NCBI GenBank assembly: GCA_043778315.1 | Contig: JAYWGJ010000311.1 | Span: 1 to 19,487 of the forward strand | DNA length: 19,487 bases | Source of the DNA: JBEEMU01 sp043778315 | GTDB taxonomy: Bacteria > Bacteroidota > Bacteroidia > Chitinophagales > Saprospiraceae | Reading direction: 5' to 3' | In this document: positions 1 through 8,043 of the stretch, piece by piece | How the letters are laid out: every line of letters begins with the position of its first letter | Position numbering within the stretch: the first letter of the stretch is position 1 | Notes under the pieces: generated by a model | Database searches by the model: none | Seen by the model: the letters and a program-made list of their open reading frames with translations, nothing else | What the model was told of the DNA's origin: nothing | Position numbers and translations under genes: made by a program

Positions 1-1341
1 TACGACTGGGCTAAAATATTGATACACAAAGGTTTAGCATACATAGATTTTTCTACGGCGGCAGACATAGCGGAGCAAAAAGGCACGCCTACCGAAGCAG
101 GCAAACCGAACGCTTTTCGCAACACTGCACCTGCCGAAAATTTAGCTTTATTTGAGCGTATGAAAGCAGGTGAGTTCCCCGACGGTCATTGCGTCTTACG
201 CGCAAAAATTGATTTGGCGAACAGCAATATGATTATGCGCGACCCGCTTTTATACCGCATCAAACACGCGCATCATCACCGCACGGGTAATAAATGGTGC
301 ATCTATCCGATGTACGATTGGGCGCACGGGCAGAGCGACAGCATCGAGCAAATCACGCATTCTATTTGTACGATGGAGTTTATTCCGCACCGCGAACTCT
401 ACGATTGGTGCATTCAAAACCTCGATATTTTTCCTTCGCGGCAATATGAATTTGCACGCAAAAATATTTCTTATTGCATTACAAGTAAGCGGAAGCTGAA
501 GCAATTGGTGGACGAAAAGTATGTGAAAGGTTGGGACGACCCGCGTATGCCGACCGTTTCGGGTTTGCGCCGACGCGGCTACACGCCCGAAAGTATCCGC
601 GAGTTTTGCAGTAGAATAGGTGTCGCGAAACGCGAAAACGTGACCGATATGGCGTTGCTCGAGTTTTGCTTGCGTGAAGACCTTAATAAACGCGCTACGC
701 GAGTGATGACGGTTTTGGACCCGCTAAAAGTGGTCATCACTAATTATTCCGAGGCGCAAACGGAGTCGCTGACCGCCGAAAATAACCCCGAAGACGCGAC
801 GGCAGGCAGCCGCGAAATCGCGTTTTCGAACACTATATATATAGAGCGCGACGACTTCATGGAAAATCCGCCTAAAAAGTACTTTCGGTTGGCAGTCGGC
901 AGCGTCGTGCGCCTCAAACACGCCTACATCATTCAATGCGACGAAGCGATAAAAGACGCGGACGGCGAAGTAATAGAACTCCGTTGCAGCTACATTGCGA
1001 ACAGCAAATCGGGCAACGACACAAGCGGCATCAACGTAAAAGGAACGGTACACTGGGTAAACGCTGCTACCGCCTTGCCCGTAGAGGTGCGGCTATACGA
1101 CCGTTTATTTACGGTAGAAGACCCTGCGTCAGAAGAAAATTTTATAGATACCATCAATCTTAACTCCTTGAAAGTGAACGCGATAGCGGTAGCAGAGCCG
1201 TTTTTGGCAACAGCTACGCTCGCCGACCGTTTTCAGTTTTTGCGTAAAGGTTATTTTTGTTTAGACAAAGATAGCACCGCTCAAAAATTAGTGTTCAATC
1301 AGACCGTAGGGCTGAAAGATAGCTGGGCGAAAAAAGGGTAA
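1..1341 (+). CDS. glnS: Glutaminyl-tRNA synthetase, 5'-truncated by the window edge
   Basis: Charges tRNA-Gln with glutamine in the cytoplasm (class I aminoacyl-tRNA synthetase). The reading frame is open from base 1, so the first in-frame start-like codon (TTG at 19) is not the true start. By comparison with the E. coli enzyme, roughly the first 120 residues, including the HIGH motif, lie outside the window. Visible GlnRS blocks are TGNKWCIYPMYDW, ITHSICTMEF, GWDDPRMPT, SGLRRRGYTPESIREFC and LREDLNK. The C-terminal anticodon-binding beta-barrels are complete (GTVHWVNAATALPVEVRLYDRLF, quoted in part: VEVRLYDRLF) and end in FNQTVGLKDSWAK. The KMSKS-like loop reads ITSKRKL where E. coli has VMSKRKL. 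GlnRS is distinguished from GluRS by these blocks. Its codon use is richer in GC than the cassette that follows. Confidence 0.96.
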   Translation, partial: YDWAKILIHKGLAYIDFSTAADIAEQKGTPTEAGKPNAFRNTAPAENLALFERMKAGEFPDGHCVLRAKIDLANSNMIMRDPLLYRIKHAHHHRTGNKWCIYPMYDWAHGQSDSIEQITHSICTMEFIPHRELYDWCIQNLDIFPSRQYEFARKNISYCITSKRKLKQLVDEKYVKGWDDPRMPTVSGLRRRGYTPESIREFCSRIGVAKRENVTDMALLEFCLREDLNKRATRVMTVLDPLKVVITNYSEAQTESLTAENNPEDATAGSREIAFSNTIYIERDDFMENPPKKYFRLAVGSVVRLKHAYIIQCDEAIKDADGEVIELRCSYIANSKSGNDTSGINVKGTVHWVNAATALPVEVRLYDRLFTVEDPASEENFIDTINLNSLKVNAIAVAEPFLATATLADRFQFLRKGYFCLDKDSTAQKLVFNQTVGLKDSWAKKG

Positions 1342-1373
1342 TACCTGAATAATTTTTTTTATAAAAATAAAAA

Positions 1374-2822
1374 ATGAATATGAAAAATATTAATATAACC
1401 GTAGAAATAGGCGAAGCAGCAGTCCGCAAAACGCTGACGCTATATGGCACAGAGAATACTCCTACTATTTGGGCAACAGCACCCAATAGTGAATACGCGC
1501 TTTCTTTTACCGAAAAAGCTGGACGAAATACTAGTCTTAATCTAAAAGATGATAACATTAGTAATAGTGAGTCTTCACTATTAGATGAAATGGAACGACT
1601 TTTGGATGTTTACTATGAAGAGCAGGATATTGAAATCGAGGAGGAAGTTGCTGTTTCTGAGATTATTAAAAACCCATATAATGCTGATGATATAAGAGTT
1701 CGTTCTACAACGTTTACGTTAGAAGCAATCTATAACAAAATTAGTGATAACGACATAGACCTAAATCCTGATTTTCAACGTCATTTTGTATGGGATAAAA
1801 AAAGAAAATCGCGCTTAATTGAAAGTATTTTATTGGGAATACCTTTGCCTGTATTTTATTTTGCCCAAAACAAGGAGGGTATTTACAGCGTGGTAGATGG
1901 TATTCAACGCTTAAATACTATTTATGACTATATGAGTAATAAATTTGCCTTAGCAAATTTGGAGCATTTAAAAGAATATGATGGTTTATATTATACCAAT
2001 AAAGATAATATAAAGGTAGATAAAGCATTGCCGCAATTTCTAAAAAGAAGAGTAAAAGATACAGATATAATGGTTAATATTATAGAATCTGGCTCGCCCG
2101 ATAAACTTAAATACGACATTTTTCGACGCATTAATGAAGGCGGAAAACCGCTTAATCAGCAAGAGATTCGCAATAGTTTAGCGAAAAAAGAAGTGCGCCA
2201 ATTACTAAAACAATTAGCATACAGCGAAGAGTTCGCAAACGCAACACAGGGAAAACAAAATCCTGATAAAACATACACACCTGGTTTGAACGATACACGA
2301 ATGGTGGCGCAGGAAATTGTATTGCGTTATGCGGGTTTTTATATTGAACAACGCCAAAATGAATTAAGGTATAAACATCGCCCCAAAGACCCCTTAAAAT
2401 ATATGGGCGATATGAACGATTATTTAGACGCAACCTTAGACCACTTAAATGCTTTACGATTAGAAGAATTAGACCTATTGAAAAATAATTTTTTGCGAAC
2501 ATTAAGCAATTGCTATCATTTGTTTGGTAAAGGCTGTTTCCGAAAATGTGAACTAATATATTTTAATGAAGACATGGAATTGATACGAAAACCGCTTATC
2601 AATAAAGCCTTATTTACTATTTGGACTAATGTATTAACTGAATATGAGGAGAATTTTGTTAGGCAGTTTCCCGTAAATGTTTTGTTGATAGAACAAGCCA
2701 AAGAATTAGGCAAGAATGCTGCATTTTTGCGTAATCTTACGAACAGAACAACCGACCGAAAAGTTTTAGAGAGCCTTTTTGAGTCTGCAACAAAATTAGC
2801 CGAGCGCGTCTTAGTAAAATAA
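1374..2822 (+). CDS. DUF262-domain protein (ParB/Srx-fold, GmrS-like), no HNH tail
   Basis: A 482-aa protein of the DUF262 family, which includes the GmrS half of the type IV restriction enzyme GmrSD and SspE-like defence proteins. Family members bind or hydrolyse NTPs and often act with a nuclease. Diagnostic motifs are NPDFQRHFVWD (residues 131-141), SRLIESILLGIPLP (146-159), VVDGIQRL (173-180, a variant of DGQQR) and RRINEGGKPLNQQEIRNS (251-268). The C-terminal third is helical, with FGKGCFRK and PLINKALF blocks typical of DUF262 proteins, but I see no DUF1524 His-Asn-His nuclease motif. About 110 residues precede the domain, including an acidic stretch near residues 75-95. The start is ATG after an A-rich leader, 32 nt beyond glnS. 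It is followed after 22 nt by the ATPase gene, so it probably shares a transcript with it. The low-GC body suggests acquisition. Defence function is inferred. Confidence 0.85.
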   Translation: MNMKNINITVEIGEAAVRKTLTLYGTENTPTIWATAPNSEYALSFTEKAGRNTSLNLKDDNISNSESSLLDEMERLLDVYYEEQDIEIEEEVAVSEIIKNPYNADDIRVRSTTFTLEAIYNKISDNDIDLNPDFQRHFVWDKKRKSRLIESILLGIPLPVFYFAQNKEGIYSVVDGIQRLNTIYDYMSNKFALANLEHLKEYDGLYYTNKDNIKVDKALPQFLKRRVKDTDIMVNIIESGSPDKLKYDIFRRINEGGKPLNQQEIRNSLAKKEVRQLLKQLAYSEEFANATQGKQNPDKTYTPGLNDTRMVAQEIVLRYAGFYIEQRQNELRYKHRPKDPLKYMGDMNDYLDATLDHLNALRLEELDLLKNNFLRTLSNCYHLFGKGCFRKCELIYFNEDMELIRKPLINKALFTIWTNVLTEYEENFVRQFPVNVLLIEQAKELGKNAAFLRNLTNRTTDRKVLESLFESATKLAERVLVK

Positions 2823-2844
2823 AAATAATCACAAAATAGACGAA

Positions 2845-3903
2845 ATGCAATTACATATTAAAAATTACAAATGTTTTTCAGAGCAAACTATCAATTTTGG
2901 AAAACTAACCGTTTTGGCAGGGGCTAATTCGGCGGGAAAATCGTCGACAGTTCAATCTATGTTGTTGATGCGATTGTCCATTGAAAAGAGCAAAAAAAAC
3001 GAGGCAATTATACCCGTAAATGGGGAATATTGTTTAGCGTTAGGTCTTTCAAAGAAACTGATAAACCCGTCAGCAGCAGATGATAGTTTTTCATTATCTT
3101 TCAAAGAGGACGGAGATAAATCTTATGACGTAAATTTTATCTTCGATGAAGATACGCCTTACGGCTTTAGATTTACATCAAATAATACAACTAATAACTT
3201 GCTATCAGGCGATTTTTATTATCTAAATGCAGAACGAATTGGTCCGCGCTTAGATTACAAAGTTGATAATTTTAAACACGCAGGTTATAATGGCGAATAT
3301 GCCGTACAGATGGTTGCGGATTTAGGTTTTAAAACGGACGAATTAAAATCATTCGCTGATGATATTCCTAATAATCTCAGAGATCAAGCGCATGTTTGGC
3401 TGCAATATATCACACCTGGTATAGAACTACTTGAAGGTGCAGCCGTTTATGACCGTATTCGCACTGCACAAATGACAATAAGCGGCACAACACCCACAAA
3501 CGTAGGTTTTGGTGTGTCGTATGTGTTGCCGATTATTGTCAATGGCTTGTTGGCAAAGCCGAATAGTGTTTTTATAGTAGAAAACCCCGAAGCGCATTTA
3601 CACCCGTCTGCACAATCGAGGATAGGGCGTTTTTTGGCAAAAATTGCTGGTACAGGCGTAAATGTTATCGTGGAAACGCATAGCGAACACGTTATTAATG
3701 GCATTCGTTTATCAACCTTAAATAATACCATTAATAATACAGATGTGATTATCAATTTTTTTAGTAAAAATGAGGAGAAGGAATATACTGTAAAGCAAAT
3801 AAAAATCAGTGAGAAAGGTGAATTGAGCGAATGGCCTCGCGGTTTTTTTGACCAAGAAGAACAAGACTTATCCGAAATTTTTAAACTAACTCGAAAAAGA
3901 TAA
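2845..3903 (+). CDS. AAA (SMC/ABC-like) ATPase with C-terminal DUF3696
   Basis: A 352-aa ATPase of the RecF/SMC-like AAA group, without a long coiled coil. The N-terminus (MQLHIKNYKCF) leads into a Walker A motif, GANSAGKSS (residues 26-34). A signature-like block NVGFGVSYVLPI lies at 219-230. The Walker B region VFIVENPEAHLHP is at 242-254, with the ENPEAHLHP form I associate with this family, followed by the switch histidine block ETHSEH at 277-282. The tail ISEKGELSEWPRGFFDQ (321-337) matches the DUF3696 pattern. There is no TOPRIM domain, so it is not a complete OLD nuclease. It probably hydrolyses ATP to control a partner protein. It lies 22 nt after the DUF262 gene and 1 nt before the next gene, which implies translational coupling. 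The partners and function are inferred from linkage. Confidence 0.88.
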   Translation: MQLHIKNYKCFSEQTINFGKLTVLAGANSAGKSSTVQSMLLMRLSIEKSKKNEAIIPVNGEYCLALGLSKKLINPSAADDSFSLSFKEDGDKSYDVNFIFDEDTPYGFRFTSNNTTNNLLSGDFYYLNAERIGPRLDYKVDNFKHAGYNGEYAVQMVADLGFKTDELKSFADDIPNNLRDQAHVWLQYITPGIELLEGAAVYDRIRTAQMTISGTTPTNVGFGVSYVLPIIVNGLLAKPNSVFIVENPEAHLHPSAQSRIGRFLAKIAGTGVNVIVETHSEHVINGIRLSTLNNTINNTDVIINFFSKNEEKEYTVKQIKISEKGELSEWPRGFFDQEEQDLSEIFKLTRKR

Positions 3904-3904
3904 G

Positions 3905-4813
3905 ATGCACACTGATTTTTACTTATTAGATACCTCTTTTCAGTATCAAAATGGTTGCACTATTGAAACAATAGAAGAAGCCGTCAAAAACTTGGTGGAA
4001 GACTATGATTATATCAAAGAGCAGTCAGACACCGTATTCAGACATGAAGATATTTACGCAGTAAATATTTGTCCTGATTTTTATATAGCAGATTTGTACC
4101 AAGCTGATAAAGAGTGTCCTCTTTCGCGTGATGTGAAAAAATATCTCCAAAAAATAATAGATCATAGTAAAGCAACAGCGTGGTCTAATAGTGAGATTAT
4201 ACAACTTATTAATGAACAAGAAATTGAAAATATACTTGAAACACAAGAAACCCATGGCTTACTTGCACTTTTTGAAACAAATCCCGAAGTAAAAAAAGAG
4301 TATATTGTGTATAACCAACGAAATTGGTTAAATTTTCATCGTTATTTTTTAGCGAAATACGCTTTGAATGAATCCCATTTTATAGATGAATGTGCCAAAT
4401 ACTTTCCTAATCTTTACTTTCACGAAAGAAATAAAGATACAATTAAACCAATCTTTAACGATTGTATCAAAAAAATAGTAGCGCATTTAAGCGAGTTAAA
4501 TGACAAATTCAACTTAGCAAAAACAGAACCCTACTCGCGACAAGAAACGATGAAAATATTCAATTCTATCGCAAATCTGGATTGGAATGCCTCAATAGAA
4601 GGTAATATTAAGAAGAAAAATGTTATGACATTTGAGTTTTTATTAAATGATAACTCCAATGCAACAAAAGATATGTATTGTGAATTACATTTAAAACTGA
4701 CGCTTGATGACAAGGGTAGTTATGACCAAAACCGTAGAATTTATTTCCATGAAGGAGATAAAACTATTCAAAAGGGTAAGATTTTGGTAGGACATATTGG
4801 CAAACATTTATAA
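3905..4813 (+). CDS. Uncharacterised protein of the DUF262/DUF3696 cassette
   Basis: A 302-aa soluble protein that I do not recognise as a characterised family. It has no signal peptide or membrane segment. The N-terminal two thirds is rich in acidic and aromatic residues and is probably helical. The C-terminus becomes beta-rich and ends in a tail that looks conserved, with RRIYFHEG followed by KILVGHIGKHL as the last residues. The ATG overlaps nothing but follows the ATPase stop by a single base (TAAgATG), so the two genes are very probably translated together. By position it could be the effector, substrate or regulator of the ATPase. No nuclease catalytic motif is obvious. Sampled lines fall as low as about 27% GC, the most AT-rich coding sequence here, which supports a foreign origin. 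Being a gene is near certain; its role is unknown. Confidence 0.85.
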   Translation: MHTDFYLLDTSFQYQNGCTIETIEEAVKNLVEDYDYIKEQSDTVFRHEDIYAVNICPDFYIADLYQADKECPLSRDVKKYLQKIIDHSKATAWSNSEIIQLINEQEIENILETQETHGLLALFETNPEVKKEYIVYNQRNWLNFHRYFLAKYALNESHFIDECAKYFPNLYFHERNKDTIKPIFNDCIKKIVAHLSELNDKFNLAKTEPYSRQETMKIFNSIANLDWNASIEGNIKKKNVMTFEFLLNDNSNATKDMYCELHLKLTLDDKGSYDQNRRIYFHEGDKTIQKGKILVGHIGKHL

Positions 4814-4850
4814 AAAAAACAGTAATTACATTCCATAAAAAAACAAAAAA

Positions 4851-5348
4851 ATGATAAAACCAGAGCAAATAGACACTATTGCGGAGCGCATTGGCAGTAT
4901 GTCGGAGGAAAAACAAGAGGCGTTGATTGACGATTTGGCGGAGTTGCAGCCCGCGCTGTTGTCTTACGCGATGTCGGAAGAGGCGGAGGAACTCGGCGAA
5001 AACGAAGCTGAAATCATACTTTTCGCGACGACCGTGATATGGAAAGTGTTTAACACGAACCACAAAAACAAGTTGGAGGAAATCAGCGATGAAGAACTCG
5101 ACGTGTTGCAAGATAACAACTGGAAAGCCTTAGACGACCGCGAGCGCAAGAGCGGACAGTCGCTCGCCGACTTCGTCGAGCCGTTTTATGAGGGCTACGC
5201 CGAACCCGAAATCCTAACGTTTATTGTCGATGTACTCGAGGAAGAAGAAGACTCGGAAGACGAGTTTAATATCAACGATACGAGCCGCGTACCAATGTTC
5301 GTGATGCTCAAATCGGTCGCCGACGCATTGCTCAAAGCTATAAAATAA
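4851..5348 (+). CDS. Hypothetical acidic protein
   Basis: A 165-aa protein with no family I recognise. It is strongly acidic, with Glu/Asp-rich segments at about residues 18-30, 44-56 and 128-140 (the last containing EEEEDSEDE), and is predicted mostly helical. No signal peptide or membrane segment is seen. Codon use returns to the GC-richer style of glnS and the thiolase gene, unlike the cassette just upstream, so it is probably a resident gene and marks the right border of the AT-rich insertion. It starts 37 nt after the cassette and ends 46 nt before the thiolase gene. The ATG at 4851 follows an A-run leader (aaaaaacaaaaaa). Confidence 0.8.
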   Translation: MIKPEQIDTIAERIGSMSEEKQEALIDDLAELQPALLSYAMSEEAEELGENEAEIILFATTVIWKVFNTNHKNKLEEISDEELDVLQDNNWKALDDRERKSGQSLADFVEPFYEGYAEPEILTFIVDVLEEEEDSEDEFNINDTSRVPMFVMLKSVADALLKAIK

Positions 5349-5394
5349 GTCAAAATCACACTTCAAAAACCACTTCAAAAATCAAATATTTATC

Positions 5395-6579
5395 ATGCGA
5401 GAAGTTTATATCGTATCGTTTGCGCGAACGCCAATCGGCAACCTCGGCGGCACTTTGTCGGCGTTTTCAGCCACGCAACTCGGCAGTATTGCCATAAAAG
5501 CAGCCGTTGCCAAAGCGGGTATCACGCCCGAAATGGTGCAGGAAGTCATCATGGGCAACGTGCTTACCGCTAACGTCGGACAGGCACCTGCGCGGCAAGC
5601 GGTACTCGGCGCGGGTTTGCCCGTAAGTACAGTTTGCGCGACCATCAATAAGGTTTGCGCTTCGGGCATGAAGGCGATTATGCTCGGCGCGCAGAGTATT
5701 ATGCTCGGCGACAACGACATCATGGTTTGCGGCGGTATGGAGAGCATGACGAACGCGCCGCACTACCTGCCCGCTATGCGCGGCGGTATTCGCTACGGCG
5801 CGGGTCAGGTGATAGACGGCATCGTCCGCGACGGTTTGCAAGACCCTTACGACCAAAGTATGATGGGCAACTGCGGCGAAGTATGCGCCCGCGAACGCAA
5901 TATCAGCCGCGAGGCGCAAGACGAATTTGCTATGGAAAGCTACCGTCGGGCGCGCGAAGCGGCAGCAAACGGCAGCTTTAAAACCGAAATCACACCCGTA
6001 GAAGTGCAAGGCAAAAACGGCGTGACGTATATAGAAACGGACGAAGAAGTGGGCAATAATCGCATTGTCGACATCAGTTCTTTGCAAAAAATGCGCCCTG
6101 CATTTGATAAAGCAGGTACGATTACGGCAGCTAACGCCTCCAAAATAAATGATGGCGCAGCCGCCGTTGTTTTGATGAGCAAAGAAAAAGCTGATGCCTT
6201 GGGTATTAAGCCTTTGGCGCGGATTGTGGCGTTCGCGGAGGCAGCGCAAGAACCTGTTTGGTTCACCACAACGCCCGCAATTGCGATGCAAAAAGCATTG
6301 ACAAAAGCCAATTTATCGCTGTCGCAAATGGACGCAATAGAGGTAAACGAAGCCTTTGCAGTGGTCGCTTTGGCGAATGCAGCAGAAATGAAAATGGACT
6401 TGAAAAAAGTAAATCAGTGGGGCGGCGCGGTCGCTATCGGACACCCGATAGGCGTTTCGGGCTGCCGTATAGTGGGTACGCTCACGAGTATTTTGGCGCA
6501 GAACGGCGGCAAATACGGCATCGCATCTATCTGCAACGGCGGCGGCGGCGCAAGCGCGTTGATTATTGAAAAAATATAA
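5395..6579 (+). CDS. Acetyl-CoA C-acetyltransferase (thiolase)
   Basis: Catalyses the reversible condensation of two acetyl-CoA to acetoacetyl-CoA, or thiolysis of beta-ketoacyl-CoA, in the cytoplasm. At 394 aa it has the normal thiolase length. The acylated cysteine is in NKVCASGMKA (Cys88). NEAFAVVALA lies at 318-327. The catalytic histidine is in GGAVAIGHPIGVSGCRI (His350), where the usual GASGAR is GVSGCR. The second catalytic cysteine is Cys380, in the SICNGGGGAS block. The closest functional class is the AtoB/ThlA/PhaA type, but sequence alone does not separate biosynthetic from degradative use. The ATG at 5395 follows attttatc-like leader sequence (tttatcATG). It probably ends at the terminator at 6854-6892, beyond a structured element. 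Confidence 0.95.
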   Translation: MREVYIVSFARTPIGNLGGTLSAFSATQLGSIAIKAAVAKAGITPEMVQEVIMGNVLTANVGQAPARQAVLGAGLPVSTVCATINKVCASGMKAIMLGAQSIMLGDNDIMVCGGMESMTNAPHYLPAMRGGIRYGAGQVIDGIVRDGLQDPYDQSMMGNCGEVCARERNISREAQDEFAMESYRRAREAAANGSFKTEITPVEVQGKNGVTYIETDEEVGNNRIVDISSLQKMRPAFDKAGTITAANASKINDGAAAVVLMSKEKADALGIKPLARIVAFAEAAQEPVWFTTTPAIAMQKALTKANLSLSQMDAIEVNEAFAVVALANAAEMKMDLKKVNQWGGAVAIGHPIGVSGCRIVGTLTSILAQNGGKYGIASICNGGGGASALIIEKI

Positions 6580-6588
6580 ATTTTTTAA

Positions 6589-6841
6589 GGAATGAAGAGA
6601 AAATAAGGTACTGAATATTGGTACGCAGGATTTCGGGTCAAAACAAGGCAGATTTGAGGCTGAACAAGTGAAAGCGATACCAAATCGCTTATGCGAAGTG
6701 AACGCACGAAGTGCTGCCTAGCATCGTAACATGAACGAAAAAATAAGGCGACATTGGTCGCGTTATTTTGAGTGAACCGTCTAACGCAGTTATGGCTCGA
6801 AAGACAAGTAAGAATACAGTAACTTATTTTGGACGCGTTCC
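6589..6841. mobile_element. MITE-like or structured non-coding element with imperfect TIRs
   Basis: The two ends are inverted copies of each other. Bases 6589-6613 begin GGAATG and contain AAAATAAGGTACTG. The complement of the right end begins GGAACG and contains AAAATAAGTTACTG. In the first 25 positions 18 match. Further in, TTTCGGGTC (6631-6639) pairs with GGCTCGAAA (6794-6802) at nearly mirror-image distance. Both flanks read TAA (6586-6588 and 6842-6844), compatible with a 3-bp target duplication. Internal hairpins are AAGCGAT/ATCGCTT (6672-6690), GCAC/GTGC (6704-6714) and a strong one at 6741-6768 (GCGAC-ATTG-GTCGC extended by AAATAA/TTATTT). No protein is encoded. It could be a non-autonomous transposon derivative or a structured RNA in the thiolase 3' region. 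Confidence 0.5.
6741..6768. repeat. Strong hairpin inside the 6589-6841 element
   Basis: The arms AAATAAGGCGAC and GTCGCGTTATTT pair over 11 of 12 positions (one G-G mismatch), with a four-base loop ATTG. It is the most stable local structure in the element. Confidence 0.7.
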
Positions 6842-6853
6842 TAATGGAATAAC

Positions 6854-6892
6854 AAAGCCGCTATGTCCGTTTGGGTTGTAGCGGCTTTTTTT
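6854..6892 (+). terminator. Intrinsic terminator after the thiolase gene
   Basis: A perfect 10-bp stem AAAGCCGCTA/TAGCGGCTTT with a 15-nt loop is followed by a T run reaching 6892. It lies 275 bp beyond the thiolase stop and 32 bp before the ureohydrolase start, so it probably closes the thiolase transcript. The AAA side gives it some activity on the minus strand too. Confidence 0.85.
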
Positions 6893-6924
6893 ACAAGTTG
6901 AATTTCAATTAAAAATAATAAAAA

Positions 6925-7986
6925 ATGACTCAAAAAGAATATAAAATAGCCAATTTTGACCCGAACGGCATTTGTTTGGACAACGGTAACTTTGCAGGGC
7001 TGCCGTTTGAGGAAGACGACGCGGATATAATATTGCTGCCGATACCTTGGGAGGTGACGGTGTCGTACAATGCAGGCACGGCGGGCGGACCCGAAAACGT
7101 CCGTGAAGGCTCGTTACAGTTAGATTTGTACGATGCTGATGTAGCAGATGCGTGGAAAATGGGCATTTTTATGCGGGAAACCGACCAAAAATGGGCGGAA
7201 AAATCGGAGGATATGCGCGAACTCGCCGAGGAGTATTTGGGTTTGCTCGAGAAAGGCGAAGACCCGAAAGAGAGCGAATTTTTATTGAAAATAGCCGCTA
7301 AAATCAATTTCGCTACCGACGATATGGTGCGTTGGGTGCATGGCGAAACGAAGCATTTGCTCAAAAAAGGCAAACTCGTGGGTTTGGTCGGCGGCGATCA
7401 CTCTACGCCCTTAGGCTACCTCAAAGCACTCACCGAGCTACACCCCGACGGCTTCGGCGTGCTGCAAATAGACGCACACTGCGACCTCCGCGATACCTAC
7501 GAAGGCTTCAATCATTCGCACGCCTCTATTTATTTTAATGCCTTGAAAATGAGCGAGATAAGCCATCTGACGCAGGTTGGCATACGCGATTATTGTGAAG
7601 ATGAACTACGTTTAATCAACAAAAGTAAGGGTCGAATTACTACTTTTTTTGACCAAGACCTGAAAGAACAACAGTATAACGGACGGACGTGGAATAGTCT
7701 TTGCGAAGAAATTATCGATACTTTACCACAAAAAGTGTACGTTAGTTTCGATATTGACGGCTTAGACCCGAAGCTCTGCCCCGATACGGGTACGCCTGTC
7801 GCGGGCGGTTTTGAGCTGCAAGAGGTGTTTTATCTAATCAAAAAAATGGTGCATAGCGGACGTACGATTATCGGCTTCGACCTCAGCGAGGTGGGCGGCG
7901 AATTTGAGTGGGACGGCAATGTGGGCGCGCGCGTCTGCTACAAATTATGCAACATGATGGGTAAATCGCAGGGCTTGAAGGTGTAA
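6925..7986 (+). CDS. Ureohydrolase, agmatinase/arginase family
   Basis: A binuclear manganese hydrolase that removes urea from a guanidino compound. At 353 aa it carries all metal-binding motifs: VGGDHST (His159), IDAHCDLRD (Asp183, His185, Asp187) and SFDIDGLDP (Asp276, Asp278). The SHAS segment after the second motif fits the agmatinase subgroup better than arginase. The acidic insert at about residues 80-120 is longer than in E. coli SpeB. An arginine decarboxylase gene lies about 2.9 kb downstream, which favours agmatine as substrate and putrescine plus urea as products. Arginase or formimidoylglutamase activity cannot be excluded from sequence. The ATG follows an AT-rich leader just after the terminator. 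thyA follows 57 bp later. Confidence 0.85.
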   Translation: MTQKEYKIANFDPNGICLDNGNFAGLPFEEDDADIILLPIPWEVTVSYNAGTAGGPENVREGSLQLDLYDADVADAWKMGIFMRETDQKWAEKSEDMRELAEEYLGLLEKGEDPKESEFLLKIAAKINFATDDMVRWVHGETKHLLKKGKLVGLVGGDHSTPLGYLKALTELHPDGFGVLQIDAHCDLRDTYEGFNHSHASIYFNALKMSEISHLTQVGIRDYCEDELRLINKSKGRITTFFDQDLKEQQYNGRTWNSLCEEIIDTLPQKVYVSFDIDGLDPKLCPDTGTPVAGGFELQEVFYLIKKMVHSGRTIIGFDLSEVGGEFEWDGNVGARVCYKLCNMMGKSQGLKV

Positions 7987-8043
7987 AATGGTAGTATAAA
8001 ATCGTTTAAAATCTCTAAAAATGCCTAAAATCAATCTATTATC

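Larger units (their letters stand above)
6580..6924. other. 345-bp intergenic region: structured element plus terminator
   Basis: No open reading frame of credible length or motif is present on either strand. The region is occupied by a 253-bp element with imperfect terminal inverted repeats (6589-6841), an intrinsic terminator (6854-6892), and a short A-rich leader before the ureohydrolase gene at 6925. Confidence 0.8.

Noticed and set aside
1374..2822. Complete type IV GmrSD restriction enzyme
   Set aside because: Only the DUF262 half is recognisable; no DUF1524 HNH motif is seen in this protein or in the next two.
2845..3903. OLD-family nuclease (Gabija GajA-like)
   Set aside because: The protein ends with DUF3696-like sequence soon after the Walker B/His switch region and has no TOPRIM motif, and no UvrD-like helicase gene is adjacent.
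5467..6291. 274-aa open frame on the minus strand inside the thiolase gene
   Set aside because: It is antisense to an intact thiolase with all catalytic motifs, its translation is Arg/His/Cys-rich without domain features, and GC-rich genes give such shadows.
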